The notes: generated by a model from the sequence alone, not told the origin. Shown: positions 1 through 5,428, counted from the first letter of the stretch. The stretch is DNA of 5,428 bases from an uncultured delta proteobacterium (GCA_903893335.1 CAITLX010000295.1:1-5428), one strand, 5' to 3'. Numbers and translations are program-made.

Positions 1-519
1 GCCGAGCGCGCCCACCAGCCCCGCGACGACGAGCGCGACGCGGCGCGCGGGGGCGCTCTGCCGCAGCAGCACGCGCGACCAGCCCGCCGCCGAGAGGCCC
101 AGCAGGAGGGGCCAGGCGAAATGCCCCGCGTGCGCGAGGGCTCGCGCCCACGCGTGCTCGGTGAGCAGCGGCAGCACGAGACCGGGGTGCGCGTGCGCCT
201 CGAACCCCACGAACGCCGCCACCGCCAGCGTCGCCCATCCGAGCGACCCGAGCACGCCGGGGGGGCTGCGCCGCAGCAGCGGTGCGCCCGAGGTGAGCAG
301 CGCGAGCGCGAGCGCGCCGACCAGCGTGACGCGCCCGAGCGCGAGCGCGAGCGCCCGCAGGTGAGGGCGGTACGCGTCCATCGCCGCGCCGACGGCGCCG
401 TCGAGCGGGATGCCGGCGTACGACGCTCCCAGCGCGAAATGCCCCAGCACGCAGGCCGTGGCGACCACGAGCAGGGTCGCGAGCGCGTGGCGCGGCAGGG
501 TGACAGCGGGGCCGGTCAT
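1..519 (-). CDS. Polytopic membrane protein of unknown function, histidine-rich (C-terminus beyond window)
   Basis: I do not recognise this family. Reading from the ATG at 519-517, the frame stays open for 173 codons to the window edge, so the C-terminus is missing. The product is strongly hydrophobic. Likely membrane segments lie at about residues 12-34, 56-76, 89-106, 127-145 and 159-173, separated by short loops with arginines (RR at 83-84 and 159-160). Histidines are unusually common in or near the segments: H27, H53, H109, H111, H122, H130 and H133. This could mean haem or metal binding, but that is only a guess. Residues 56-61 and 69-74 are both ALALAL, encoded by a GCGAGC-type hexamer repeat. 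The start was chosen because it immediately precedes the first hydrophobic segment and no other upstream in-frame ATG is evident. There is no clear Shine-Dalgarno. The gene is divergent from the rhomboid gene. Confidence 0.75.
   Translation of the reverse strand, partial: MTGPAVTLPRHALATLLVVATACVLGHFALGASYAGIPLDGAVGAAMDAYRPHLRALALALGRVTLVGALALALLTSGAPLLRRSPPGVLGSLGWATLAVAAFVGFEAHAHPGLVLPLLTEHAWARALAHAGHFAWPLLLGLSAAGWSRVLLRQSAPARRVALVVAGLVGALG
298..354. repeat. GCGAGC-type hexamer low-complexity tracts within the membrane protein gene
   Basis: Two short tracts of alternating GCG/AGC (302-316 and 336-354 on the plus strand) encode Ala-Leu dipeptide repeats on the minus strand inside two predicted membrane helices. 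They are simple-sequence codon repeats in a GC-rich gene. Slippage in 6 bp units would keep the frame. Confidence 0.6.
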
Positions 520-537
520 GGGCGCGATCGACGGTGG

Positions 538-543
538 AGCGTA
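538..543 (-). promoter_or_regulatory. Candidate -10 element for the leftmost membrane protein gene
   Basis: On the minus strand TACGCT (matching TAnnnT) lies 18 nt upstream of the start codon at 519, so a transcript starting about 7 nt downstream would have a short leader. No convincing -35 hexamer is seen. The call rests on the motif and position alone, in a 101 bp divergent region. Confidence 0.3.
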
Positions 544-606
544 GCTTGCGGACCCCTCCCGCGCCGAAATCGTCGTGGGGGGGCGAGCGCGAGCGCAAGG
601 TCGTGC

Positions 607-613
607 TTAGCCT
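607..613 (+). promoter_or_regulatory. Candidate -10 element (TTAGCCT) for the rhomboid gene, possibly leaderless
   Basis: TAGCCT at 608-613 ends exactly 7 nt before the ATG at 621. That is the spacing expected when transcription begins at or next to the start codon (TAnnnT, 6-7 nt, ATG), as in leaderless genes of other high-GC bacteria. No Shine-Dalgarno is visible between the two, which fits. The same TTAGCCT occurs upstream of the histidine kinase gene. No good -35 is seen. Confidence 0.4.
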
Positions 614-620
614 GCGACAG

Positions 621-1529
621 ATGGAGTCATCGACCGGGGCCGCCGTGGGCGCCTTTCCGCCTGCGCCGGCCGCCATCGGCCCCGTGCGCACCGAGCGCCA
701 GGCCCGCGACTGGTCCCTCGTGCTCGACGCGATGCGCATCGGGCACGCCGTGCGCCAGCACGACGCAGGCCTCTTCCTCGTCGTGCAGCCGGGCGACGCG
801 CGCGCCGCCCTCGACGCCATCGCGAGCTACGAGAAGGAGAACCGCGACTGGCCGCCGCGCCGCGCCCGCGAGCGGCTCCCTTTCCGCGCGTCCCCCATCG
901 CCGCGCTCGTGTTCGCTGCGCTGCTCGTGTTCCACGGCACTCTGGGGCGCACCGGCGCGTTCGCCGCGCTCACCGCCCGCGGCGCGTCGGTCAGCCACCT
1001 CGTGCTCGCCGGCGAGCCGTGGCGCGCGGTCACGGCGCTCACGCTGCACGCCGACGGCCCGCACGTGCTGGGCAACGTGCTCGCCGGCACGCTCTTCGTC
1101 ACCGCGCTCGAGCGCCGCCTGGGGCCTGGGCGCGCGGTGTTCTACACGCTCGGCGCCGGCACGCTGGGCAACCTCGCCAACGCGCTCTGGCACCGCGCGG
1201 GCCACGCGTCGGTCGGCGCGTCGACGGCGGTGTTCGCGGCGGTGGGCCTGCTCGTCGCCACGCAGCTCACGGCCGACCGGGTCGTCGCCTCGACGGCCAG
1301 CCGCCTCGCGCGCACCGCGCCGGTGGTCGGCGGCCTCGCGCTGCTCGGCGTGCTCGGCGCGAGCCCCCACGCCGATCTCCTCGCGCACCTCTTCGGCCTG
1401 GTGGCGGGCGTCGTCGTCGGGCTCCCCGTCGCGCGCCTCGACCGGGCGACGGGGCGCGGCGTTCAGGTCGCGTACGGCCTCGCGTCGACGGCGCTCGTCG
1501 CGGGGTCGTGGGCGCTGGCGCTGCGCTAG
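621..1529 (+). CDS. Rhomboid-family intramembrane serine protease with N-terminal cytosolic domain
   Basis: A rhomboid protease cleaves transmembrane substrates within the lipid bilayer. The 302-residue product has a soluble N-terminal region (about 1-88, with a compact stretch at 30-76 ending in YEKEN), then about seven hydrophobic segments (roughly 90-106, 147-163, 171-190, 198-216, 233-247, 252-270, 282-301), which suits a 6+1 rhomboid. Signature residues are present: WR at 134-135 with T138 before the second segment; H148 and N152 (the oxyanion-type His/Asn of HxxxN); the nucleophile S201 in GAST; and the catalytic H256 in HLFGLVAG. The glycine normally following the serine (GxSG) is T202. 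The start at 621 is preferred over the in-frame ATG at 534 because it leaves room for a divergent promoter, sits 7 nt after a -10-like motif, and removes an Arg/Pro-rich leader. The native substrate is unknown. It converges on the kinase gene. Confidence 0.88.
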   Translation: MESSTGAAVGAFPPAPAAIGPVRTERQARDWSLVLDAMRIGHAVRQHDAGLFLVVQPGDARAALDAIASYEKENRDWPPRRARERLPFRASPIAALVFAALLVFHGTLGRTGAFAALTARGASVSHLVLAGEPWRAVTALTLHADGPHVLGNVLAGTLFVTALERRLGPGRAVFYTLGAGTLGNLANALWHRAGHASVGASTAVFAAVGLLVATQLTADRVVASTASRLARTAPVVGGLALLGVLGASPHADLLAHLFGLVAGVVVGLPVARLDRATGRGVQVAYGLASTALVAGSWALALR

Positions 1530-1533
1530 CGCC
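1517..1533 (+). terminator. Small hairpin over the rhomboid stop codon, possible weak terminator
   Basis: GGCGCT (1517-1522) pairs with AGCGCC (1528-1533) around a 5-nt loop, and the TAG stop lies within the loop and 3' arm. It is in the tight convergent junction between the rhomboid and kinase genes. There is no T tract, so it is not a classical intrinsic terminator. In DNA this GC-rich it could be a chance structure. Confidence 0.22.
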
Positions 1534-1556
1534 TGGGTGCGCGCCGCGGCTCGTCG

Positions 1557-3566
1557 TCAGGCCCCGCTGCTCGGCGGGCACGCGGCCGCGAGCGCGGTGC
1601 GCAGCGTCGCGAGGCTCACGGGCTTGGCCGTGTAGCCGTCCATTCCGGCGGCGAGGCAGACCTCGTCGTAGCCCTTCATCGCGTTGGCGGTGAGCGCTAC
1701 GACGGGCACGTGCCCGCCGCGCTCGCGCTCGCGCGCACGGATGCGGCGCGTCGCCTCGAGGCCGTCGAGCACCGGCATCTCGACGTCCATCAGCACCACG
1801 TCGAACGAGCTGACCGCGACGCGCTCGAGCGCCTGCTCGCCGTCGTCGACCTGCGTCGCTTGGTGACCGAGCTTCGACAGCAGCGCGAGGATGATCATGG
1901 CGTTGACCGCGTTGTCCTCGGCGACCAGCACGCGCAGCGGGCGCGTGGCGACCTCGATCGCCGAGGGGGGCGGGAGGTCGGCGACGGGAGTCGCCGCGGT
2001 CGAGGCCAGCGTTCCGTGCAGCGCCTGGCGCAGCGCCGAGCGCGACACGGGCTTGACGATCTGCGCCGCCTCGCCGAGCGACGCGCGATCGCGCGCCGCC
2101 GCGCGCAGCGGGTGCAGCAGCAGCACGATCGGCGCACGCGCGCCGCTCGGGCCTCGCGCCGCGACCCGCGCCAGGAGCTCGGGCGCCGCCGCCGCGCTCG
2201 CCTCGTCGATCAGCAGAGCGTCGAGGGGCTCGGTGGTCGCCGCGAGGGCGTCGTCGAGGCTCGCGTACGAGCGCGTGGCGGCGCCGAGCGCGGCGAGCAT
2301 CGCGTCGACCGAGGCGCGCACCGCGCGGCTCGGGTCGACGACCGAGATCGAGCGCCCCGCGAGCGGCGAGGCCGAAGGGGTGTTCCACGCGGGAGCGGGG
2401 AGCGCGGGCAGCGGCAGCGACACGTGGAACGTGGTGCCGCGCCCCGGAACGCTGTCGACGCAGAGCTTGCCCGCCATGAGCTCGACGAGCTCGCGGCAGA
2501 TGGCGAGGCCGAGCACCTCGCTGCTCGGCGGCTCGGCGGCGTCGTCGTCGCCGAACAGCGAGGGGAGGCGCTCGGGCGCGATGCCGGGCCCCTCGTCCTC
2601 GACCGCGAAGCCGATGTCGTCGCCGCCGTTCGGCGAGCGACGAACCGACACCGTGACGTCGGAGCCGGACGCGTGCTCGAGCGCGTTGCCGACGAGGTTG
2701 GTCAGCACCTGCCGCACCCGGCCCGCGTCGCCGACGACGACGTCGGGGACGTCGGAGGCGATGGCGGCGACGAGCTCGACGCTGCGGCGACGCGCGCTCG
2801 GCGCCAGCGCGCGCAGCGTCTCGACCACGAGCTCGGCGATCTGGATGGGGCCTCGGTCGAGCTCGACGTGTCGCGCCTCGATCTTCGACAGATCGAGGAT
2901 GCCGTCGACGATCGCGAGCAGGGCCTCGGCCGAGCGGCGGACGGTGGCGAGCAGCTCGCGCTGCGGCGCCGCGAGCTCGCTCTCGAGCACGAGCTCGATG
3001 CCGCCGAGCACGCCGTGCATGGGCGTTCGCAGCTCGTGGCTCATGCTGGCGAGGAAGCGCGACTTGGCGCGAGACGCCTCGAGCGCGGCCTCGCGCGCGC
3101 GCACCAGCTCGTCCTCGGCCCGCTTGCTCGCGGTGAGATCGTGCAGCGAGCCGACCGCGCCTCCGTCGGGCGAGGCGGCGACCGACATCTCCGTCCACAC
3201 GACCTCGCCGGTCGCCGACGCGAACCGGATGTCGGCTCGCACCGGCGCGGCGCCCGTGGCGGCGACCGAGCCGAGCAGCGCCGCGCACCGCTCGCGGTCG
3301 TCCGGCGCGGCGAACGCGGCGACCGGCTGGCCGAGCGCCTGCTCGACGCCGAAGCCGAGCCGCTCGGTGAACGCGGCGTTGAGGAAGACGAGCCGTCCGG
3401 CGTCGTCGATCTCGAACACGATCTCGTGCAGGTGCTCGACGCGGCGCCGGGCGGCCCTCTCGGCGCGCGCGAGCGCCTCGGCCATCTCCCGCTCGACGCT
3501 GCTGCCGTCGCCGGGAGGCGCGGCGGCGAGCGTATCCGGCGTCGGCGCGGGCGGTTGGGAGCGCAT
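1557..3566 (-). CDS. Soluble hybrid histidine kinase: PAS, HisKA, HATPase, pseudo-receiver, receiver
   Basis: This 669-residue sensor kinase would autophosphorylate on histidine and pass phosphate to its own C-terminal receiver. No membrane segment is seen, so it is probably cytosolic. Domains in order: Pro/Ala-rich leader 1-27; PAS about 42-148; charged coiled-coil linker 149-168; HisKA with H177 in SMSHELRTP; HATPase with N-box N290 and N294 and G1 box DEGPGI (324-329); degenerate receiver about 405-520; canonical receiver about 543-662 with E550/D551, phosphoacceptor D594, T626 and K648. The G2 box is abnormal: SEVLGL in place of GxGLGL, with a shortened ATP lid (338-352). The first receiver keeps D454 and K505 but lacks the second acidic residue and the Thr. 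No Hpt domain is present, so any further relay needs a separate protein. M28 is an alternative start. Its natural output partner is unknown; the NtrC-type regulator 0.6 kb away is a candidate. Confidence 0.93.
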   Translation of the reverse strand: MRSQPPAPTPDTLAAAPPGDGSSVEREMAEALARAERAARRRVEHLHEIVFEIDDAGRLVFLNAAFTERLGFGVEQALGQPVAAFAAPDDRERCAALLGSVAATGAAPVRADIRFASATGEVVWTEMSVAASPDGGAVGSLHDLTASKRAEDELVRAREAALEASRAKSRFLASMSHELRTPMHGVLGGIELVLESELAAPQRELLATVRRSAEALLAIVDGILDLSKIEARHVELDRGPIQIAELVVETLRALAPSARRRSVELVAAIASDVPDVVVGDAGRVRQVLTNLVGNALEHASGSDVTVSVRRSPNGGDDIGFAVEDEGPGIAPERLPSLFGDDDAAEPPSSEVLGLAICRELVELMAGKLCVDSVPGRGTTFHVSLPLPALPAPAWNTPSASPLAGRSISVVDPSRAVRASVDAMLAALGAATRSYASLDDALAATTEPLDALLIDEASAAAAPELLARVAARGPSGARAPIVLLLHPLRAAARDRASLGEAAQIVKPVSRSALRQALHGTLASTAATPVADLPPPSAIEVATRPLRVLVAEDNAVNAMIILALLSKLGHQATQVDDGEQALERVAVSSFDVVLMDVEMPVLDGLEATRRIRARERERGGHVPVVALTANAMKGYDEVCLAAGMDGYTAKPVSLATLRTALAAACPPSSGA

Positions 3567-3577
3567 GATCTCGTGAG

Positions 3578-3584
3578 AGGCTAA
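3578..3584 (-). promoter_or_regulatory. Candidate -10 element (TTAGCCT) for the hybrid kinase gene
   Basis: On the minus strand TTAGCCT lies 11 nt upstream of the kinase ATG at 3566 and is identical to the heptamer upstream of the rhomboid gene. It suggests the kinase has its own promoter with a very short leader, rather than depending only on read-through from the small membrane protein gene 166 bp upstream. It also supports the ATG at 3566 over the internal ATG at codon 28. No clear -35 is seen. Confidence 0.38.
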
Positions 3585-3635
3585 CGCCGATCGACTCCGC
3601 CGAGCCAGCCCCGCGGGCGCAGGCCTCGCGGACGT

Positions 3636-3669
3636 GCTGCGCGGCGCAGCCCCGTCAGGCGCTCGCCTG
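3636..3669 (-). terminator. Two adjacent hairpins downstream of the small membrane protein gene
   Basis: In the 166 bp gap between the two minus-strand genes, CAGGC/GCCTG arms (3656-3660 and 3665-3669, 4-nt loop) are followed in the minus direction by GCTGCG/CGCAGC arms (3636-3641 and 3645-3650, 3-nt loop). They lie 64-97 nt past the stop codon of the small gene. No T tract follows. They could weaken read-through into the kinase gene, or be chance structure in GC-rich DNA. Confidence 0.25.
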
Positions 3670-3703
3670 GGTGCTCAGGTGAACTGGACGACAGCCTTCG
3701 CGC

Positions 3704-3761
3704 TCAGACGAGCCAGGCGATCGCCAGGCCGTTCAGACCAGCCAGGCGATCGCCGCGAAGA
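3704..3761. repeat. 29 bp tandem duplication at the 3' end of the small membrane protein gene
   Basis: The 22 bp at 3704-3725 and 3733-3754 differ at one base (3709 against 3738), with a period of 29 bp. The right copy holds the last codons and the TGA stop of the small gene (AIAWLV-stop on the minus strand). The left copy lies just after the stop and in its own frame would encode the same six residues and stop. Because 29 is not a multiple of three, the second copy is out of frame with the gene. Each copy contains the palindrome GGCGATCGCC. Confidence 0.85.
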
Positions 3762-4047
3762 TGCCGACCCAGGCCAGGGTGCCGAGCGCGCTCGCGACGA
3801 GGATGCCCGTGGCTCCGCTGAGCCCGCCAGACCTCGAGCCGAGCCCGTCCGGGGGAGTCAGCTCCGCGACGAACGCTTCGGACTCGGTGTCCGTCTCCGC
3901 GAGCAGCGCCGTGCCGTCCGTGCGACGCCGCAGGAACGTGCCCGATTCGGGCCCCTCGAGCTGAGCGGGCTCGCGGTCGAATTCGTACGAGATCTCGTCG
4001 TCGCAGGTCAGCTCGTCGACGAGAAGGGCGAGGTTCGATCGCGGCAT
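3733..4047 (-). CDS. Small acidic tail-anchored membrane protein, unknown function
   Basis: I do not recognise this 104-residue protein. Residues 1-70 are soluble and strongly acidic, with clusters such as DELTCDDEISYEFDRE (11-26) and ETDTESEAF (51-59), plus one basic patch RRR at 40-42. After a Gly/Ser-rich hinge (68-78) there is one hydrophobic segment (about 79-104) running to the last residue, so the protein is likely anchored by its C-terminus with the acidic part in the cytosol. C15 is the only cysteine. The ATG at 4047 is preferred to the in-frame ATG at 4125 because codons between them show poorer G/C third positions than those after 4047. The ribosome site is weak either way. It lies upstream of the hybrid kinase on the same strand and is divergent from the NtrC-type regulator, so a link to that signalling pair is possible but unproven. 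Confidence 0.68.
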   Translation of the reverse strand: MPRSNLALLVDELTCDDEISYEFDREPAQLEGPESGTFLRRRTDGTALLAETDTESEAFVAELTPPDGLGSRSGGLSGATGILVASALGTLAWVGIFAAIAWLV

Positions 4048-4170
4048 GGCTTCGAGTCTCAGCGTCGCGCTGGGGGATTCGGCGCGAACGGGTGGGCCAG
4101 AGCACGACTCGGACCAAAGGCTCATATGTGCCAAGTAGCTGATATTGCTCGTGTGTGCGCTCGGGCGTGG

Positions 4171-4188
4171 CCAGCTCCGCGGGGCTGG
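4171..4188. promoter_or_regulatory. 18 bp near-perfect palindrome, candidate operator
   Basis: CCAGCTCCGCGGGGCTGG is an inverted repeat with two 9 bp arms and a single mismatch (T4176 against G4183). It lies 22 bp before the ATG of the NtrC-type regulator and 123 bp upstream of the small membrane protein gene on the other strand, inside their shared 163 bp intergenic region. Position and symmetry suit a binding site for a dimeric regulator of either gene. The regulator itself belongs to a family with a dimeric C-terminal DNA-binding domain, so autoregulation is one possibility. A transcript hairpin is the alternative reading. Confidence 0.42.
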
Positions 4189-4210
4189 TGTATTGAAACG
4201 AGACGGCGTC

Positions 4211-5428
4211 ATGGCGGGGATTGAATCAGCGCGAGACATCCGACGGGGCAGCGAGGCTCCGCCGCGCCCCGGTGACGTGCCGGTGGCGGGGGCGATCGCC
4301 GGCATCGTCGACGACGATCCGGTCGCGCGGCAGATCTTGTCGGCGTGGGCGGCGTCGCGTGGCTGGTCGGTGCGCGAGTTCGCGACCGCGCGCGAGGCGC
4401 TCGCGGGAGCGGGCGCGTGCGACGTGGTGTGCCTCGATCTCGGCCTCGGCGACATGCACGGGCTCGACGTGCTCAAGCACCTGCGCGCTGCGGACGCCGA
4501 CGCGACCGTGGTCGTGGTGACGGCCGACCGCGAGGTCGAGACCGCCGTGAAGGCGATGCGCAGCGGCGCGTACGACTACCTGACCAAGCCGCTCGACCGG
4601 CAGCGCACGCTCACCGTGCTCGACCGCGCGCTCGAGCGCCGGCAGCTGCTGTCGCGCGTGCGCGCCGCCGCCGCGGGCGACGCGGGCACCCACGCGCTGG
4701 CCGGCATGGTCGGCGAGAGCCCGCCGATGGGCGAGCTCGTGCGCCAGGTCCGCAACGTCATCGAGAGCGACGTCTCGGTGTGCGTCTTCGGCGAGAGCGG
4801 CACCGGCAAGGAGATCGTCGCGCGCGCCATCCACCTGCACGGGCGCAGGCGCCAGGCCCCCTTCGTGCCCGTCAACTGCGCGGCGATCCCGCAGTCGCTC
4901 CACGAGTCCGAGCTGTTCGGCCACGAGCGCGGAGCCTTCACGGGCGCCGTCGCCACGCACCGCGGGCGCTTCGAGCAGGCCCACGGCGGCACGCTCTTCC
5001 TCGACGAGGTCGGGGAGATGAGCACGATGACCCAGGCGAGCCTGCTGCGCGCGCTGCAGGAGCGCACCATCCGTCGCGTCGGCGGCACCTCCGACATCGC
5101 GGTCAACGTGCGGGTCGTCTGCGCCACGCACCGCGATCTCGAGCACGAGGTGAAGGTCGGCCGCTTCCGCGAGGACCTCTACTTCCGCCTCGTCGTCTAC
5201 CCCATCGTCGTGCCGCCGCTGCGCGACCGCCCGGGCGACGTGCCGCTGCTGGTCGCGCACATGCTCCGCTCGTTCGCGGCCGACGTGCGCCGCCCGGTCA
5301 CCCGCGTGAGCCCAGCCGCGCTCGACGCGCTCTCGCAGTACCCGTGGCCCGGCAACGTGCGCGAGCTGCAGAACGCCGTGCACCGGGCGATGCTCGCGTG
5401 CGGCGGCGACGAGATCGAGCTGGCGCAC
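4211..5428 (+). CDS. NtrC-family sigma-54-dependent response regulator (C-terminus beyond window)
   Basis: Phosphorylation of the receiver should let the AAA+ domain form a ring that hydrolyses ATP and remodels sigma-54 RNA polymerase at target promoters. The 406 residues seen contain a receiver (about 28-143) with D34/D35, phosphoacceptor D76, T104 and K126; a linker; and an AAA+ domain from about 165 with Walker A GESGTGK (194-200), the sigma-54 contact loop GAFTGA (241-246), Walker B LFLDE (262-266), sensor I around ATHRDL (305-310), arginine fingers R320 and R326 in RFREDLYFR, and sensor II WPGNVREL (379-386). All key residues are intact, so it should be active. The expected C-terminal Fis-type helix-turn-helix lies beyond the window. 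In the receiver, the Pro usually found four residues after the phosphorylated Asp is G80. The ribosome site is weak. The hybrid kinase nearby is a plausible but unproven partner. Confidence 0.95.
   Translation, partial: MAGIESARDIRRGSEAPPRPGDVPVAGAIAGIVDDDPVARQILSAWAASRGWSVREFATAREALAGAGACDVVCLDLGLGDMHGLDVLKHLRAADADATVVVVTADREVETAVKAMRSGAYDYLTKPLDRQRTLTVLDRALERRQLLSRVRAAAAGDAGTHALAGMVGESPPMGELVRQVRNVIESDVSVCVFGESGTGKEIVARAIHLHGRRRQAPFVPVNCAAIPQSLHESELFGHERGAFTGAVATHRGRFEQAHGGTLFLDEVGEMSTMTQASLLRALQERTIRRVGGTSDIAVNVRVVCATHRDLEHEVKVGRFREDLYFRLVVYPIVVPPLRDRPGDVPLLVAHMLRSFAADVRRPVTRVSPAALDALSQYPWPGNVRELQNAVHRAMLACGGDEIELAH

Noticed and set aside
534..620. Upstream ATG at 534 as the rhomboid start, with a G7 run at 577-583 that might cause phase variation
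   Set aside because: It would leave only 14 bp between divergent start codons and add an Arg/Pro-rich leader. The ATG at 621 is better placed, so the G7 run is probably non-coding.
1710..3584. Very long open frames antisense to or offset from the kinase gene (also 1267-3288 and 1891-3576)
   Set aside because: The translations are Arg/Ala/Ser-rich low-complexity with no domain motifs. They are by-products of GC-rich third positions in a well-supported kinase gene.
4125..4210. Sigma-54 (-24/-12) promoter before the NtrC-type regulator
   Set aside because: A TTGCT-like -12 at 4145 and a TGGCAC on the minus strand exist, but no correctly spaced GG/GC pair was found on either strand.
3716..4300. 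Three copies of GGCGATCGCC (3716-3725, 3745-3754, 4291-4300)
   Set aside because: Two copies come from the 29 bp duplication and the third lies inside the regulator gene. With this base composition the palindrome is not notable without a genome-wide count.
4048..4476. N-terminal extension of the small tail-anchored protein to 4476 or 4125
   Set aside because: From 4211 to 4476 it would run antisense to the start of the activator gene, with Ser/Pro/Arg-rich composition. Codons from 4048 to 4125 have weak third-position bias.
4226..5428. Long minus-strand open frame opposite the sigma-54 activator
   Set aside because: It is antisense to a gene with an intact receiver and AAA+ motifs, and its product is His/Arg/Ala-rich with no recognisable family features.
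1..5428. CRISPR arrays, tRNA or rRNA genes, insertion sequences, toxin-antitoxin pairs
   Set aside because: No spaced direct repeats, cloverleaf-like segments, transposase motifs or terminal inverted repeats were seen on reading both strands.

Overview
The window comes from a very GC-rich bacterial chromosome: third codon positions are almost all G or C, and every real gene casts long open frames on the opposite strand. That base composition, a soluble hybrid histidine kinase next to an NtrC-type (sigma-54 activator) response regulator, and the absence of strong Shine-Dalgarno sites all fit a myxobacterium-like organism (Myxococcota, perhaps Polyangia). This assignment is an inference from style, not from a marker gene.

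Layout from left to right. (1) 1-519, minus strand: the N-terminal 173 residues of a polytopic, histidine-rich membrane protein of unknown function, cut by the window edge. (2) 520-620: a divergent promoter region of about 100 bp. (3) 621-1529, plus strand: a rhomboid-family intramembrane serine protease with an N-terminal cytosolic domain. (4) 1557-3566, minus strand, convergent with the rhomboid gene (27 bp apart): a 669-residue soluble hybrid histidine kinase (PAS, HisKA, HATPase, degenerate receiver, canonical receiver). (5) 3567-3732: a 166 bp gap with two small hairpins and most of a 29 bp tandem duplication of the end of the next gene. (6) 3733-4047, minus strand: a 104-residue acidic protein with a single C-terminal membrane anchor. 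(7) 4048-4210: a divergent regulatory region, locally AT-richer, with an 18 bp near-perfect palindrome. (8) 4211-5428, plus strand: an NtrC-family response regulator (receiver plus AAA+ domain), truncated by the window edge before its DNA-binding domain.

Genes 4, 6 and 8 could form a signalling module: a soluble PAS hybrid kinase, a small membrane-anchored acidic protein, and a sigma-54 activator divergent from them. The link rests on proximity and a weak shared sequence motif only. The rhomboid protease and the leftmost membrane protein form a separate divergent pair with no evident functional tie to the module. No mobile element, CRISPR array, tRNA or rRNA was seen. I found no clear new biological system. 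The points most worth a second look are the degenerate ATP-lid/G2 region of the kinase, its pseudo-receiver, the palindrome upstream of the regulator, and the duplicated 3' end of the small tail-anchored protein gene.
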